From: Ascoidea asiatica
Taxonomy: Eukaryota > Ascomycota > Saccharomycetes > Ascoideales > Ascoideaceae
Length of the DNA: 64,000 bases
Direction of reading: 5' to 3'
Assembly (NCBI GenBank): GCA_001600695.1
Contig: BCKQ01000014.1
Location: forward strand, 1 to 64,000
The notes beneath the pieces were generated by a model, which saw only the letters and a list, made by a program, of their open reading frames with translations, was not told where the DNA came from and searched no databases. The stretch's first letter is position 1; every line of letters starts with the position of its first letter. The position numbers and the translations under genes were made by a program. Shown here piece by piece: positions 48,967 to 57,996 of this stretch.

Positions 48967-50163
48967 TTCAATAGTTGTTTTGGATGGGAATTTTGTTTCC
49001 CATTGAATTTGATGAGGAAATTCATTTTTAATTCAAGAAATAATTGTTGATCTCATGAAAGTACTAGAAACAGCATTTAAAGGAAGACTTTCATAAAAAT
49101 GTCTAAATCTTGTAATATAATCAACAAATTTTTCATTTTCAGAGGGTTTAATTTCTTTGAATTGTTGAATTAAAGCTCTATAATTTCGATCTGTGTCTAT
49201 ATCTCCGAGAATGAAAGCACTGGAAGCAGGCTATGAAGGGTTTTTTAAACCATTTCTTGCAATGGTTCTAATGAAATTAATCCATTCTAAATTCATAGAT
49301 TCTGGAATATAGTTATAAAGATTTATACCCCATAAATCATATCTTAACCTATTCATTTTGAAGTAAGTCTCAATAGATTGTAATTTTAGAATTAATTTTC
49401 TACCTTGTCTACCTTCAATAATTAAATTTTGTTTTAATTTTGGTGGATTTGAAGTACCATCCATACCAATACCAGTAGTATCTCTGTTTATTGCCATACC
49501 TGGCCAAAGTAAAACACTTTCAACCTTCGGATTCTCCCAAGCAGCAGACTCGATCTTTATTTCATCAGATTTAATTTGATTGAGATCATATCTCCAGTTA
49601 TTTACCTCATTCAGTTCAGTGAATATGTTCTGGTTATTTTGTTTGGGTGCTTGCAAACCTTGTGCAACCTTTTGAACTTTTGGAGCAGCAGCTGGTATAG
49701 TTGGTGATTGAAGAATTTCTTCTTTGATTTTGTCTTCTGCTTCAAAAAATCTAGTGTTATCAACATCATCAGTAGTAATCACAGTTGCATGAGCAGCAAC
49801 ATTTTTATTAGCTGTAGCACTAGTTGTGTCTGAAGCAGAAGCATCTTCTTCTTTAATTTCAGCAACAGAATCATTAATTGTAGAAGTTTTGGATAAAGAA
49901 GATCCAGTGGATTTAGGCATATCTTCAATAAAATCTATGTTTGATGTTTGATTTGTAATAGTAGATCTGAAATCATCAAAATGCTTACTCTATTTTAGAG
50001 TATTGAAATCTTGATTTTTAAATCTTTCACTAACATCGGATCTTAGTTTTTTGATTGATTCATTAACTGATGGAGTTTGTTTATACATTTTATTAAATGT
50101 AATTTCATTTAAGGCAATGTGGTCATTAAATATTTTGGATAAAGATTTAATAGATTCAGTCAT
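48967..50163 (-). pseudogene. Gag region of the Ty3/gypsy element
   Basis: An ATG at 50163 opens a register that continues through the CCHC knuckle into pol without a frame change. Stops fall at codon 58 (TAG, 49992-49990), at 49233-49231 (TAG) and at 49035-49033 (TGA). The region includes a segment matching retrotransposon gag capsid sequence: INLYNYIPESMNLEWINF, then an Arg/Phe-rich stretch with YITRFRHFYESLP. The gag and pol registers are continuous, so the ancestral element seems to have made one Gag-Pol polyprotein without a programmed frameshift. Confidence 0.75.
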
Positions 50164-50755
50164 GATTATTTTTTTTCAGTTACAATAGTGTTGACTATTT
50201 TTAGTTATGTGAACCAAAAAATTATTTAGTTTTGGAATTTTTGTTTTTTTTTTTTTTTTTTTAAGTTGAATTTAATAAATTATTATAATTAAAAAAAAAC
50301 GAATAGAAAGTGATAGTAGTTGAAGTATTAGTAGTATAAATAATTTGAAATAGAAAGTAATATTAAAGAAAATATATTAGTAGATTCTTTTCTTGTCTTA
50401 ACGCTGCCATACAAACTGAAATTTGTTTAAATTTTTACCTTTCAATGAGTAGAAGACTAGGATTGCAAACCATGAGATAACCGAGTTTGGATTAAATCAC
50501 TTTAATTCACTAATTAACACTAAGAATCCTAAAGCTAAAGAAAGTGTTCTATAAGGGCGACAAGTGTCCTAAAAAATATAGGAGGGAAATAGATGTCAGA
50601 GGATTAATCACTTTTCAAGATCCCTTGCTTGTTAGTATAATAATAGGAAACTTACTGTCGTACTCAGCTTTACCTTGGAAAAATGTAAACAATAAAAAAA
50701 TACAATAATAATTATTTTTAATAAGGAATTGATATTCCAAATTTATTAATATATT
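50164..50755 (-). other. Retrotransposon leader between 5' LTR and gag
   Basis: About 590 bp of untranslated leader. It includes a run of about 20 T at 50240-50262. No tRNA-complementary primer site was recognised in the first bases after the LTR (minus strand reads AATATATTAATAAATTTGG). A TACTAAC on the minus strand at 50637-50631 lacks a convincing donor. Confidence 0.5.
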
Positions 50756-51244
50756 TGATTGTAGTTAGACAAAATATCTAATTGTTCCTAAGAAGATATC
50801 TAATTCAAATTATAAACAATTGTTAATTAAAATATAAAATATATAAAAATTATATAAAAAATATGGGAGGTAAGTGCCCTGTTTATATTAGTGGAAAATA
50901 GGAGCGGGTAACCCATCTTAACAATAAATTTGTAAATTTAGTATGTGAAAGTTCACTTCCCATACTTAAGAAAAGAAATAAAATAAAGTATTGTTCTAGA
51001 AGACACTACGTCATTCTAAGAACAAACACGAAGATTCCAGTACATTCGAGATGCACACAGAACTTCGAAGAAAGAATAAATAATGCAGACCCAGAACGTT
51101 CTAGTACATTTAACATGCACACGGAAGTTCTGAGAACGCAATAGAATGTAGTCGTAGAACAATCTATGCAGTCTTAGAAAGTCTAAGAATAGCCTAGAAT
51201 ATTCGAAGACAATTCCAATAAAAGAATAAAATGATTAACAATCA
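50756..51244 (-). repeat. 5' LTR of the Ty3/gypsy element
   Basis: 489-bp partner of 44811-45300 with the same TGATTGT/ACAATCA ends. The Reb1-type CGGGTAA lies at 50905-50911. Confidence 0.95.
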
Positions 51245-51653
51245 CTACGGTATTGTCTCTGGGACGGAACAGCGGGATGGGGATAATCACAATCCTTCCG
51301 TGTTTCGGGAAGTAAAAAGCCGTAAATACGTGGCGGTTCTAAAATTAGTATCCGGTCCGTAAAAGGAATGGAATTATTGGATAATATTATGTTCCGTGCA
51401 ACACGGTCCAAAAGGTAAACCCAACAACGTGCTATTCACGTGAATATTGCCTGATATACATGAGACCTAATAGATGGGGTTTCTCTGCTTTCCAATGCAC
51501 ATAACTGTTTTATGGTGCTTCCCATTTCAGTCCAGCCGTGTGGGTGTGCCTTCAATATTTTTTGTGTTATTTCTGGAGCGAGACTCCCCGAGTGTGTTTT
51601 TCTCTGGCGACTCTGCGAACGCGTGCGGCGGCCTGGCACTGCTCCACTGCTGG

Positions 51654-51692
51654 AATATTCCACTGAGATATTCGAGTGAAATATTCCACTGA
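51654..51692 (+). repeat. Three adjacent 13-bp repeats
   Basis: AATATTCCACTGA, GATATTCGAGTGA and AATATTCCACTGA stand head to tail at 51654-51666, 51667-51679 and 51680-51692. The outer units are identical and the middle differs at three positions. The TTC/GAA content resembles heat-shock-type or other dimeric regulator sites, but I cannot name the factor. Confidence 0.7.
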
Positions 51693-52467
51693 AGGAGATC
51701 TCGAGCAAGCAACGAGTAACACAGGGAGTGAGTTGGTTACGATGGTAAATAATATCTGAGATAAATCTGCTCATCGCCAAGTACTACTTACAGCAGTGGT
51801 AGCAGTATTAGAGCTTGTTTATTGACTACTCGACTAAATCTCCTTAATATTGATGATAATAGTCTCAATTGGAATAAATGATTGGAATAAATGATTGAAA
51901 TAATTGAAACTGTTGAAATGATTGAAATAATTGAAATCATTCGAATGATTTGATTGTTTGAAAATGATTTGAATGATTCTAATCGCTAATAATACTGGCT
52001 CTCAGATATATTTCTGAATATTCAATAGCTTCAATCTCGAATAATTTTCAATTCTTATTCAATTATCAATTATCAATCATTAAATAATTTTACAACTCGG
52101 TTCAATTTGTTGCTCCATTCTTTTAAAATTCTTAAAATATTAATACCCTTTTTTTTTTTTGATTATGTTTGTTACTCTCTTAACAATGTTTTAAATTAAT
52201 TCTGTTATTTATTTTTTAACTTGCTGTTTTCTAATCCCATTATTTCCCGAATTTATCTTTCTTTGTTGTTTTGTCTTTTTTCGTTTTTTTTTTTTTGAAA
52301 TCTGGGGAAATTATCAATTTCTCTTTATATTAATTCTTCATTTTATTTTATTTACTATCAGTTCTTTTTTTAATATAAATTCAATTAAATCTCCTCTTTT
52401 TTCTATTTCCTTTTCATTTATTTTCTTATTTATTATTCTTTATTACTTATTATTTATCTCATCCATA

Positions 52468-52509
<42 letters not shown>
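52468..52509. repeat. (TAT)14 microsatellite in the XYL2 promoter
   Basis: Forty-two bp of perfect TAT triplets, about 125-165 bp before the XYL2 ATG. A run this pure is likely to vary in length and may disfavour nucleosomes. Confidence 0.95.
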
Positions 52510-52634
52510 CCATATACTGTAATACTGTACTAATACATAATTGATTATACTGTATACTAAAATTTATTATATAATTACTTCTTTTATATATTTAATAATT
52601 ATATTAAACAAAATCAAATTATATTAAAACTAAA

Positions 52635-53723
52635 ATGTCTTCAACTCTAAAAAATTCAAATCTTTCAGTTGTTTTGAAAAAAATTGGTGAAATTAAAATT
52701 GAAGAAACTCCAATTCATAATTTAATTGACCCTCATTATATTAAAGTTCAAATTAAAAAAACTGGAATTTGTGGTAGTGATGTTCATTATTATACTCATG
52801 GTTCAATTGGTTCTTTTATTTTAAAAAAACCAATGATTTTAGGTCATGAATCAAGTGGTATTGTTGTTGAAATTGGTTCTGAAGTTCCAAAAGATAAATT
52901 TATTATTGGTGATAGAGTTGCAATTGAACCTGGAATTCCTGGTAGATTTACTGAAGAAACTAAATCTGGTAATTATAATTTATGTCCAGAAATGGCTTTT
53001 GCTGCAACTCCTCCAATTGATGGTACTTTATGTCGTTATTATAATGTTCCATATGATTTCTTAGTTAAATTACCTGATAATGTTTCTTTTGAAGAAGGTG
53101 CTTTATTAGAACCTTTATCTGTTGGTGTTCATTCAAATAAATTAGGTAATGTTAAATTTAATTCAAAAGTTATTGTATTTGGTGCTGGTCCTGTTGGTTT
53201 ATTAGTTTCAGCTGTTGCAAAAGCTTTTGGTGCAACTTCTGTTTTAGTTATAGATTTATTTCAATCAAAATTAAATATGGCAAAAGAATTAGGTGCAACT
53301 CATATTCATTGTTCAATTGATGATAAATCAAAATCTGAAAATGATTTAATTGATTTTTATAAAAAAACTTATTTTGAAGCTGATACTGTTATTGATTGCA
53401 CTGGTGTTGAACCTTGTATTAGATTAGGTGTTTCTTTATTAAAAAAAGGTGGAATTTTTGTTCAAGTTGGTATGGGTAAAGATGATGTTAATTTCCCAAT
53501 TGCAAAATTATGTGAAAAAGAAGCTGTATTAAAAGGTTCTTTTAGATATTGTCATGGTGATTATTATGATGCTGCTTATTTAATTGCAACTGGTAAAATT
53601 AATGCTAAATTATTAGTCACTCATAGATTTACTTTTAAAGATGCTATTAAAGCTTTTGACTTTGTTAGAGATGGTGGTGATGCTGTTAAATGTATGATTG
53701 ATGGTCCAACTGATGAAGATTAA
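52635..53723 (+). CDS. XYL2: Xylitol dehydrogenase (D-xylulose reductase)
   Basis: The 362-residue protein starts at an ATG. It belongs to the zinc-dependent medium-chain dehydrogenases, oxidising xylitol to D-xylulose with NAD+, and also sorbitol in many yeasts. The catalytic zinc ligands are visible: Cys in TGICGSDVHYYTHG (about residue 46), and His-Glu in GHESSG (about 70-71). The block GIPGRFTEETKSGNYNLCP retains only the last of the four structural-zinc cysteines, as in Scheffersomyces Xyl2. The Rossmann motif GAGPVGLL is at about 182-187, and an Asp in VIDLF (about 206) indicates NAD+ preference. ECTG-like DCTGVEPC and the C-terminal AVKCMIDGP match Xyl2 closely. Sorbitol dehydrogenase is the main alternative. 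Confidence 0.9.
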   Translation: MSSTLKNSNLSVVLKKIGEIKIEETPIHNLIDPHYIKVQIKKTGICGSDVHYYTHGSIGSFILKKPMILGHESSGIVVEIGSEVPKDKFIIGDRVAIEPGIPGRFTEETKSGNYNLCPEMAFAATPPIDGTLCRYYNVPYDFLVKLPDNVSFEEGALLEPLSVGVHSNKLGNVKFNSKVIVFGAGPVGLLVSAVAKAFGATSVLVIDLFQSKLNMAKELGATHIHCSIDDKSKSENDLIDFYKKTYFEADTVIDCTGVEPCIRLGVSLLKKGGIFVQVGMGKDDVNFPIAKLCEKEAVLKGSFRYCHGDYYDAAYLIATGKINAKLLVTHRFTFKDAIKAFDFVRDGGDAVKCMIDGPTDED

Positions 53724-54175
53724 TCTCTTTTTTTTTATTATTGTTTTTTTATCTAATCTTAATTTTTCTTTAACGCTCTTATATAACTTTTTTATTTATT
53801 ATTTCTAAATAATATTGTAATGCATTTCTTTTTCTATTTTAAATTTCAATTTAGTCAAATCTAAAAATAATAACTAACAATAATTTTTTTAATTCATTGT
53901 CAATCATTGATTAAAGTTAAAAAATATCGAATGAGTAAATTACAGCACTGTTAATTATTATTATTTTAAAACATTTTTAAGATCTAAAGAAATTAGTTAG
54001 TATTTTCAGATTTTGAATTATCGAGTAATTTACTCTTTTTTGTAAAAGTTTATAAAGTAACTAACTATATGTGACTAACATGCGAATAAATAAAATTATT
54101 TTTTAAGATAAAAAAAAGAAAGTATAAAATATTTTAAAAATGTCTAAAACCAATAACATAAAATCATTTTCTATA
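53724..54175. other. Convergent intergenic spacer
   Basis: 3' flanks of XYL2 and the KH gene. On the minus strand TACTAAC (54003-53997) is followed by CTTTAG, a textbook branch and acceptor. The only GTATGT upstream, at 54400-54395, lies inside the KH coding sequence. I leave it unassigned. Confidence 0.45.
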
Positions 54176-57100
54176 TTACCAACCGGTTGGATTGAAATTT
54201 CTATTATAATTAACTGGAGATTTATTTTCAAAATTTAATTTATCACCATTGATGAAATTATTTTTATTATTAAAATGATCATCCATCAGATAATATCTTT
54301 TATGACCATCATTGTTTTCCTTTCTTTCTGGAGATAAAGAAGTCCTTTTATTATTACTGTTACTACCATTACCATTACGATTACCATTATTATTACATAC
54401 ATTTCCAATACTACTTAATGGAAGTCCTTTAACAGGACTGGATTTATTACTCATTGAAAAATTATCATTCTTCAAAGCAGGTAATCCATTCATATTTTTT
54501 TTTAAATAATCATTTGAATTGTTATTTTCTTTTTCATATTTACCTGGCATATTGTTTTCATTGAAAAAAAATTGTCTGGAAGGAGAAACTGGTGATGTCA
54601 TTGTTGGAGAATAGTTACCACCACAATTAGAAAAAATCTCATTATTTCCATTACCTCCAGTGGCAATTTTGAAAGAATACTGAAATGGAGCACCTAATAT
54701 ACTGTTTCTTAAAGAGTTTGAATTTCTTTTTTGATTTGGACTTTTGAAAATACCTGAAAGTGACGAGTTTACAGGGTTTACAGATGCGGATCCTTTGATA
54801 ATAAGCATATCTTTTTCTAAAATTTCTCTGTCAATAATCATAAATTCATGGTTTCTCAAAAAGGAGGTCAACAAACTAGTTGCTAATTTCAAATTTTCAC
54901 TCATTGTTTCATTATTTTCATAATAACTGAAAAATATTTTATGACAGGGAACTTCGGAAATGTCTGAAATCGATGGGTCTGATTGACCCATAGTTTGAAC
55001 CTCAATACCAAATTTTATTTTCAAAGGAACAACAATTTTTTCTAAGAACTCATCATTATCTTCGGAACAAATTTCTTGAAATCTTGGAGAAAAAACAATT
55101 TTGAATTCATAATCTGTTGGATAAAATGTTTTTAAAATTTTTGCTGCATCCTCTGAATGATTATCATTCCCTCTAATCTCAACAGTAGTAAAATTTTCTG
55201 GCTCAGCTGTTGGAAAATTAATATAGGTACTAGTTTTTCTTTCGATATCGGAAATTATTAAATTATTTGAGTTATATTTAGAAACAATTAACCTCCATTG
55301 AGATCTAGATAATCTAATAAAAGTTGTTAAATGCATCTTTAAACACTCATTACATAAACTATCTAGCTCCTTTTGAGCTAAGGGAATTGACTTTCCATTC
55401 TTGGAAGGGCATCTAATTATGACATTTTTATGTCTTATAAAACTGAAAACATTTTGCTCAAAGTCATAAGTGTTTGAAAATTTTATGAAGACATTAAATT
55501 TTCTCATAATTTGTTGAATTGTCAAACCACCAGTTCCAATAACCTGTCTATGATAAGCCTCAGGTATGAAAAAATTAAATTCCGAAGGTAGTTCATCTTC
55601 CAATAGTTGAATAGCAGTTGAAGAAGATGAAAAGTCATTAGCAACTAAATTTACAAGAAAATTATACTCGTTAAATGGAACAAACCGAATTATTGAATTA
55701 GTATTGTTCATAATTCTAATCATTTTACCATTCTTTTTTCCAGAAATAAAATCCTTTTGATTATTTGATAACTCAATCTTATAATGAATTTGAATGTTAT
55801 TAGGAATATTGAAATAATTTGAAGATTCAAATAACTTTATACATTCCTTAACGTCTGACCTTAATCCAACAATTGAGAAAGAAGAATTAAAATTACTTAA
55901 TATTCTTGTCTTGGTTTTCATTGCAATTTCATTTAAAAATTTATAAATATTAAGCTTATCATGTTCAACTGATTGAAAAAGCTTACAACTAACCTCATAA
56001 ATTTCTGTTAATAATTTCATAATAGAATCAAATGTATCATCAACTAATTTAACCGAGCCAGCCTGAACTCTAATAATACAATTATTTTCATATCCCAAGG
56101 GACTTAACTGAATAAAAGAACCATATTTAAGCATAATTGAGATTAACTTTTCTTGAAAATTATTGATTAAGTAATCGTTCTTGAAATGTGAGATAATTGT
56201 ATCCTTGAAAAATATTTTATCTTTGATATTTTCTAAAATATTTTCTAATAAATGCTTTGCTAGAATAACTTGAGGTTTCTTTCCTGAAACATATAATTTA
56301 GATAAGGCTGAATTTAAATGAGAAACGGAACTTAAGCTCGAGTTTAGTAAATTTGGTAATAAATGAGGTAAATATAATTTAGTTCCAGATTGGTTTGCAA
56401 TATTCTTAAGATTACTGAATTGTATTCCAGCCAAAATAGGTATCAAAGAAAGATCTATCTCGAGGGAATCAAGATATAAGCCTTGCATATCATCTAATAA
56501 TAGTCTAACTTTAATCTCAGCAATATTTACATTGTTTGAGTCCCCAAGAATATAAATATGTGAATTCATGGAATCAGATGTATTATTAATTGAGCTACCA
56601 TCAAACTTTAAACTAGAGTTAGAAAGAATAATTTCAACATTACAAAAGGATGAAATTTCATTTAAGGATTGAGCAAAAGCTCTATAATCTTCAGTAGTCT
56701 TAAGATTAACAGAAGAATTTTTAATGACGATTGATTTATGAATAACAGAAGAATAAAGTTGTAGAATTTTTCTTTTATATTCAGAGATTAATTTAACATT
56801 TGAACTTTGAAGAAAAACAGAGTACGCATATTTTGAAAATACTTCATTTTCATTAATTTGAATATTTATTTGTTTGGTAATAATATTGGAATCTTCGGCA
56901 AGATAATTCAACGAATCTTTGAATGATGATAAATTGTCGATAATCGAAAAGTTTTGAGTATGATTTGAGGCCAATTTCCAGATATTATTGGAGGTTTCAA
57001 AGATTATTGAGTTTGAATTTAAAGGCTTTATTAAGTAGTTATATTTCATAGGAATAACTGTGAAAAAATCATTTAAAGGTTTAGAAACATTTCTCGTGTA

Positions 57101-57199
57101 AGAAAATAGATTAGAATTAAAATTACTATCTATTAAATTCTCTTGAGTAACAGCTGAATTCAAAGAATTGGAGGCTGAATATGGACTAATTGTGATCAT
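54176..57199 (-). CDS. KH-domain RNA-binding protein (YLL032C-like)
   Basis: The 1007-residue protein starts at an ATG. It has a clear KH core at about residues 545-580 (FFIPEAYHRQVIGTGGLTIQQIMRKFNVFIKFS) with the GxxG loop as GTGG. A second, weaker KH-like unit lies near 480-500 (FISGKKNGKMIRIMNNTNSIIRF). Several alpha/beta segments before and after suggest further degenerate KH repeats, as in S. cerevisiae Yll032c (about 825 residues). The last 170 residues are disordered, Asn/Ser-rich with SP and SPxK sites. It probably binds RNA in the cytoplasm, but no defined process is known to me. Confidence 0.75.
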   Translation of the reverse strand: MITISPYSASNSLNSAVTQENLIDSNFNSNLFSYTRNVSKPLNDFFTVIPMKYNYLIKPLNSNSIIFETSNNIWKLASNHTQNFSIIDNLSSFKDSLNYLAEDSNIITKQINIQINENEVFSKYAYSVFLQSSNVKLISEYKRKILQLYSSVIHKSIVIKNSSVNLKTTEDYRAFAQSLNEISSFCNVEIILSNSSLKFDGSSINNTSDSMNSHIYILGDSNNVNIAEIKVRLLLDDMQGLYLDSLEIDLSLIPILAGIQFSNLKNIANQSGTKLYLPHLLPNLLNSSLSSVSHLNSALSKLYVSGKKPQVILAKHLLENILENIKDKIFFKDTIISHFKNDYLINNFQEKLISIMLKYGSFIQLSPLGYENNCIIRVQAGSVKLVDDTFDSIMKLLTEIYEVSCKLFQSVEHDKLNIYKFLNEIAMKTKTRILSNFNSSFSIVGLRSDVKECIKLFESSNYFNIPNNIQIHYKIELSNNQKDFISGKKNGKMIRIMNNTNSIIRFVPFNEYNFLVNLVANDFSSSSTAIQLLEDELPSEFNFFIPEAYHRQVIGTGGLTIQQIMRKFNVFIKFSNTYDFEQNVFSFIRHKNVIIRCPSKNGKSIPLAQKELDSLCNECLKMHLTTFIRLSRSQWRLIVSKYNSNNLIISDIERKTSTYINFPTAEPENFTTVEIRGNDNHSEDAAKILKTFYPTDYEFKIVFSPRFQEICSEDNDEFLEKIVVPLKIKFGIEVQTMGQSDPSISDISEVPCHKIFFSYYENNETMSENLKLATSLLTSFLRNHEFMIIDREILEKDMLIIKGSASVNPVNSSLSGIFKSPNQKRNSNSLRNSILGAPFQYSFKIATGGNGNNEIFSNCGGNYSPTMTSPVSPSRQFFFNENNMPGKYEKENNNSNDYLKKNMNGLPALKNDNFSMSNKSSPVKGLPLSSIGNVCNNNGNRNGNGSNSNNKRTSLSPERKENNDGHKRYYLMDDHFNNKNNFINGDKLNFENKSPVNYNRNFNPTGW

Positions 57200-57996
57200 T
57201 TTGCAGAATTGTTAAATGCTTTGAGAAAGTGAAAGTAAAGAGTTTGAAATAAAGGTGATTGAATATTTATAATTGAAAATTTGAGTAAGGATATTGAAAT
57301 CTTTGTATCAGGATATTAGGATATTAGGGTATAGAATTAGGTATTTTTATATGGTATATTATTAGAATATTATGAAAGATTAACAAATCTAGAAACTTGA
57401 AATATTTTAATTTGACAAATATTTTAAAAAGGTATAAATGAAAAAAAGAAAGCAGTAATTAGGTATTAAAATATTAAAAAAAAGGAAATCAATGAAGGAC
57501 AAAAATGAGCTTAAAGTTTGAATATTGTACTTGTTTTGAAAAATAAAGATAGCATGTATATTTGAAAGTGATTAAATGAATAAGAAACTTTTTTGATAAA
57601 ACATATTTTGAAACTTTGAAGAATCGATGAGCTACTTATATTTAAATTCAAGTAAGCAAAATAAGAATAAAAAAAACTTGAATAGGAACTGGACATAATC
57701 CCTTTTAGCAAACTCCAGTCAAAATCCAGAGTGCTGTTATTGTTCTTTCCCAATGCGGATGTTTTTGAAGGAAAAGGTCAATATTTACCTTTTGCCAAAT
57801 GCGTAATTTTTCAAGAGACCAAAAAACCGGGACTCCTCATTTCTCATAGAACTACCATTCATTCGGAAATTTTTGGAAATTTCTTTTGTGGTTAAACCAA
57901 GATAACATTTTATTCAACAACTCATGAGATAACCATATTGAGCCAAATTACTCAGTGATATTCATTGGACCAGCTATTGAAACCATCAACCTATGC
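57200..57996. other. Intergenic, nothing recognised
   Basis: Promoter of the KH gene and 3' flank of LAS1. A TTG-initiated open frame at 57511-57753 (minus) lacks an ATG and any motif. Confidence 0.45.

Larger units (their letters stand above)
44811..51244 (-). mobile_element. Ty3/gypsy LTR retrotransposon, degenerate, 6434 bp
   Basis: Two direct LTRs (490 and 489 bp) flank a minus-strand interior in the order gag (CCHC), protease, reverse transcriptase, RNase H, integrase. That order, with integrase last, defines Ty3/gypsy. Both LTRs begin TGATTGT and end ACAATCA, a perfect 7-bp inverted terminus. A target duplication CTAC is present at 44807-44810 and 51245-51248; it can be read as ACTAC if the last LTR base is shared. 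No primer-binding site matching a tRNA 3' end was recognised next to the 5' LTR. The tract before the 3' LTR contains GTGGGG but is not a long polypurine run. Coding is broken by at least six stops and two frame changes, so this copy is non-autonomous. It lies between a Zn2Cys6 gene and XYL2. Confidence 0.95.
51245..52634. other. XYL2 upstream region
   Basis: 1.4 kb between the retrotransposon and XYL2. The first 480 bp are unusually GC-rich for this window. They contain an E-box (51437-51442), CGG-type triplets including CCGGTCCG at 51352-51359, and a 13-bp triple repeat (51654-51692). The rest is AT-rich, with a (TAT)14 microsatellite at 52468-52509. An open frame at 51436-51780 (minus) spans the GC-rich part and is probably incidental. 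Confidence 0.55.

Noticed and set aside
51436-51780. 114-codon minus-strand frame upstream of XYL2
   Set aside because: It spans a GC-rich regulatory-looking block and a tandem repeat. Codon use is unlike neighbouring genes and no family resemblance was seen.
53990-54003. Minus-strand TACTAAC plus CTTTAG acceptor
   Set aside because: The only good donor lies inside the KH gene (54400-54395), and splicing would only swap its last codons. No support for an intron.
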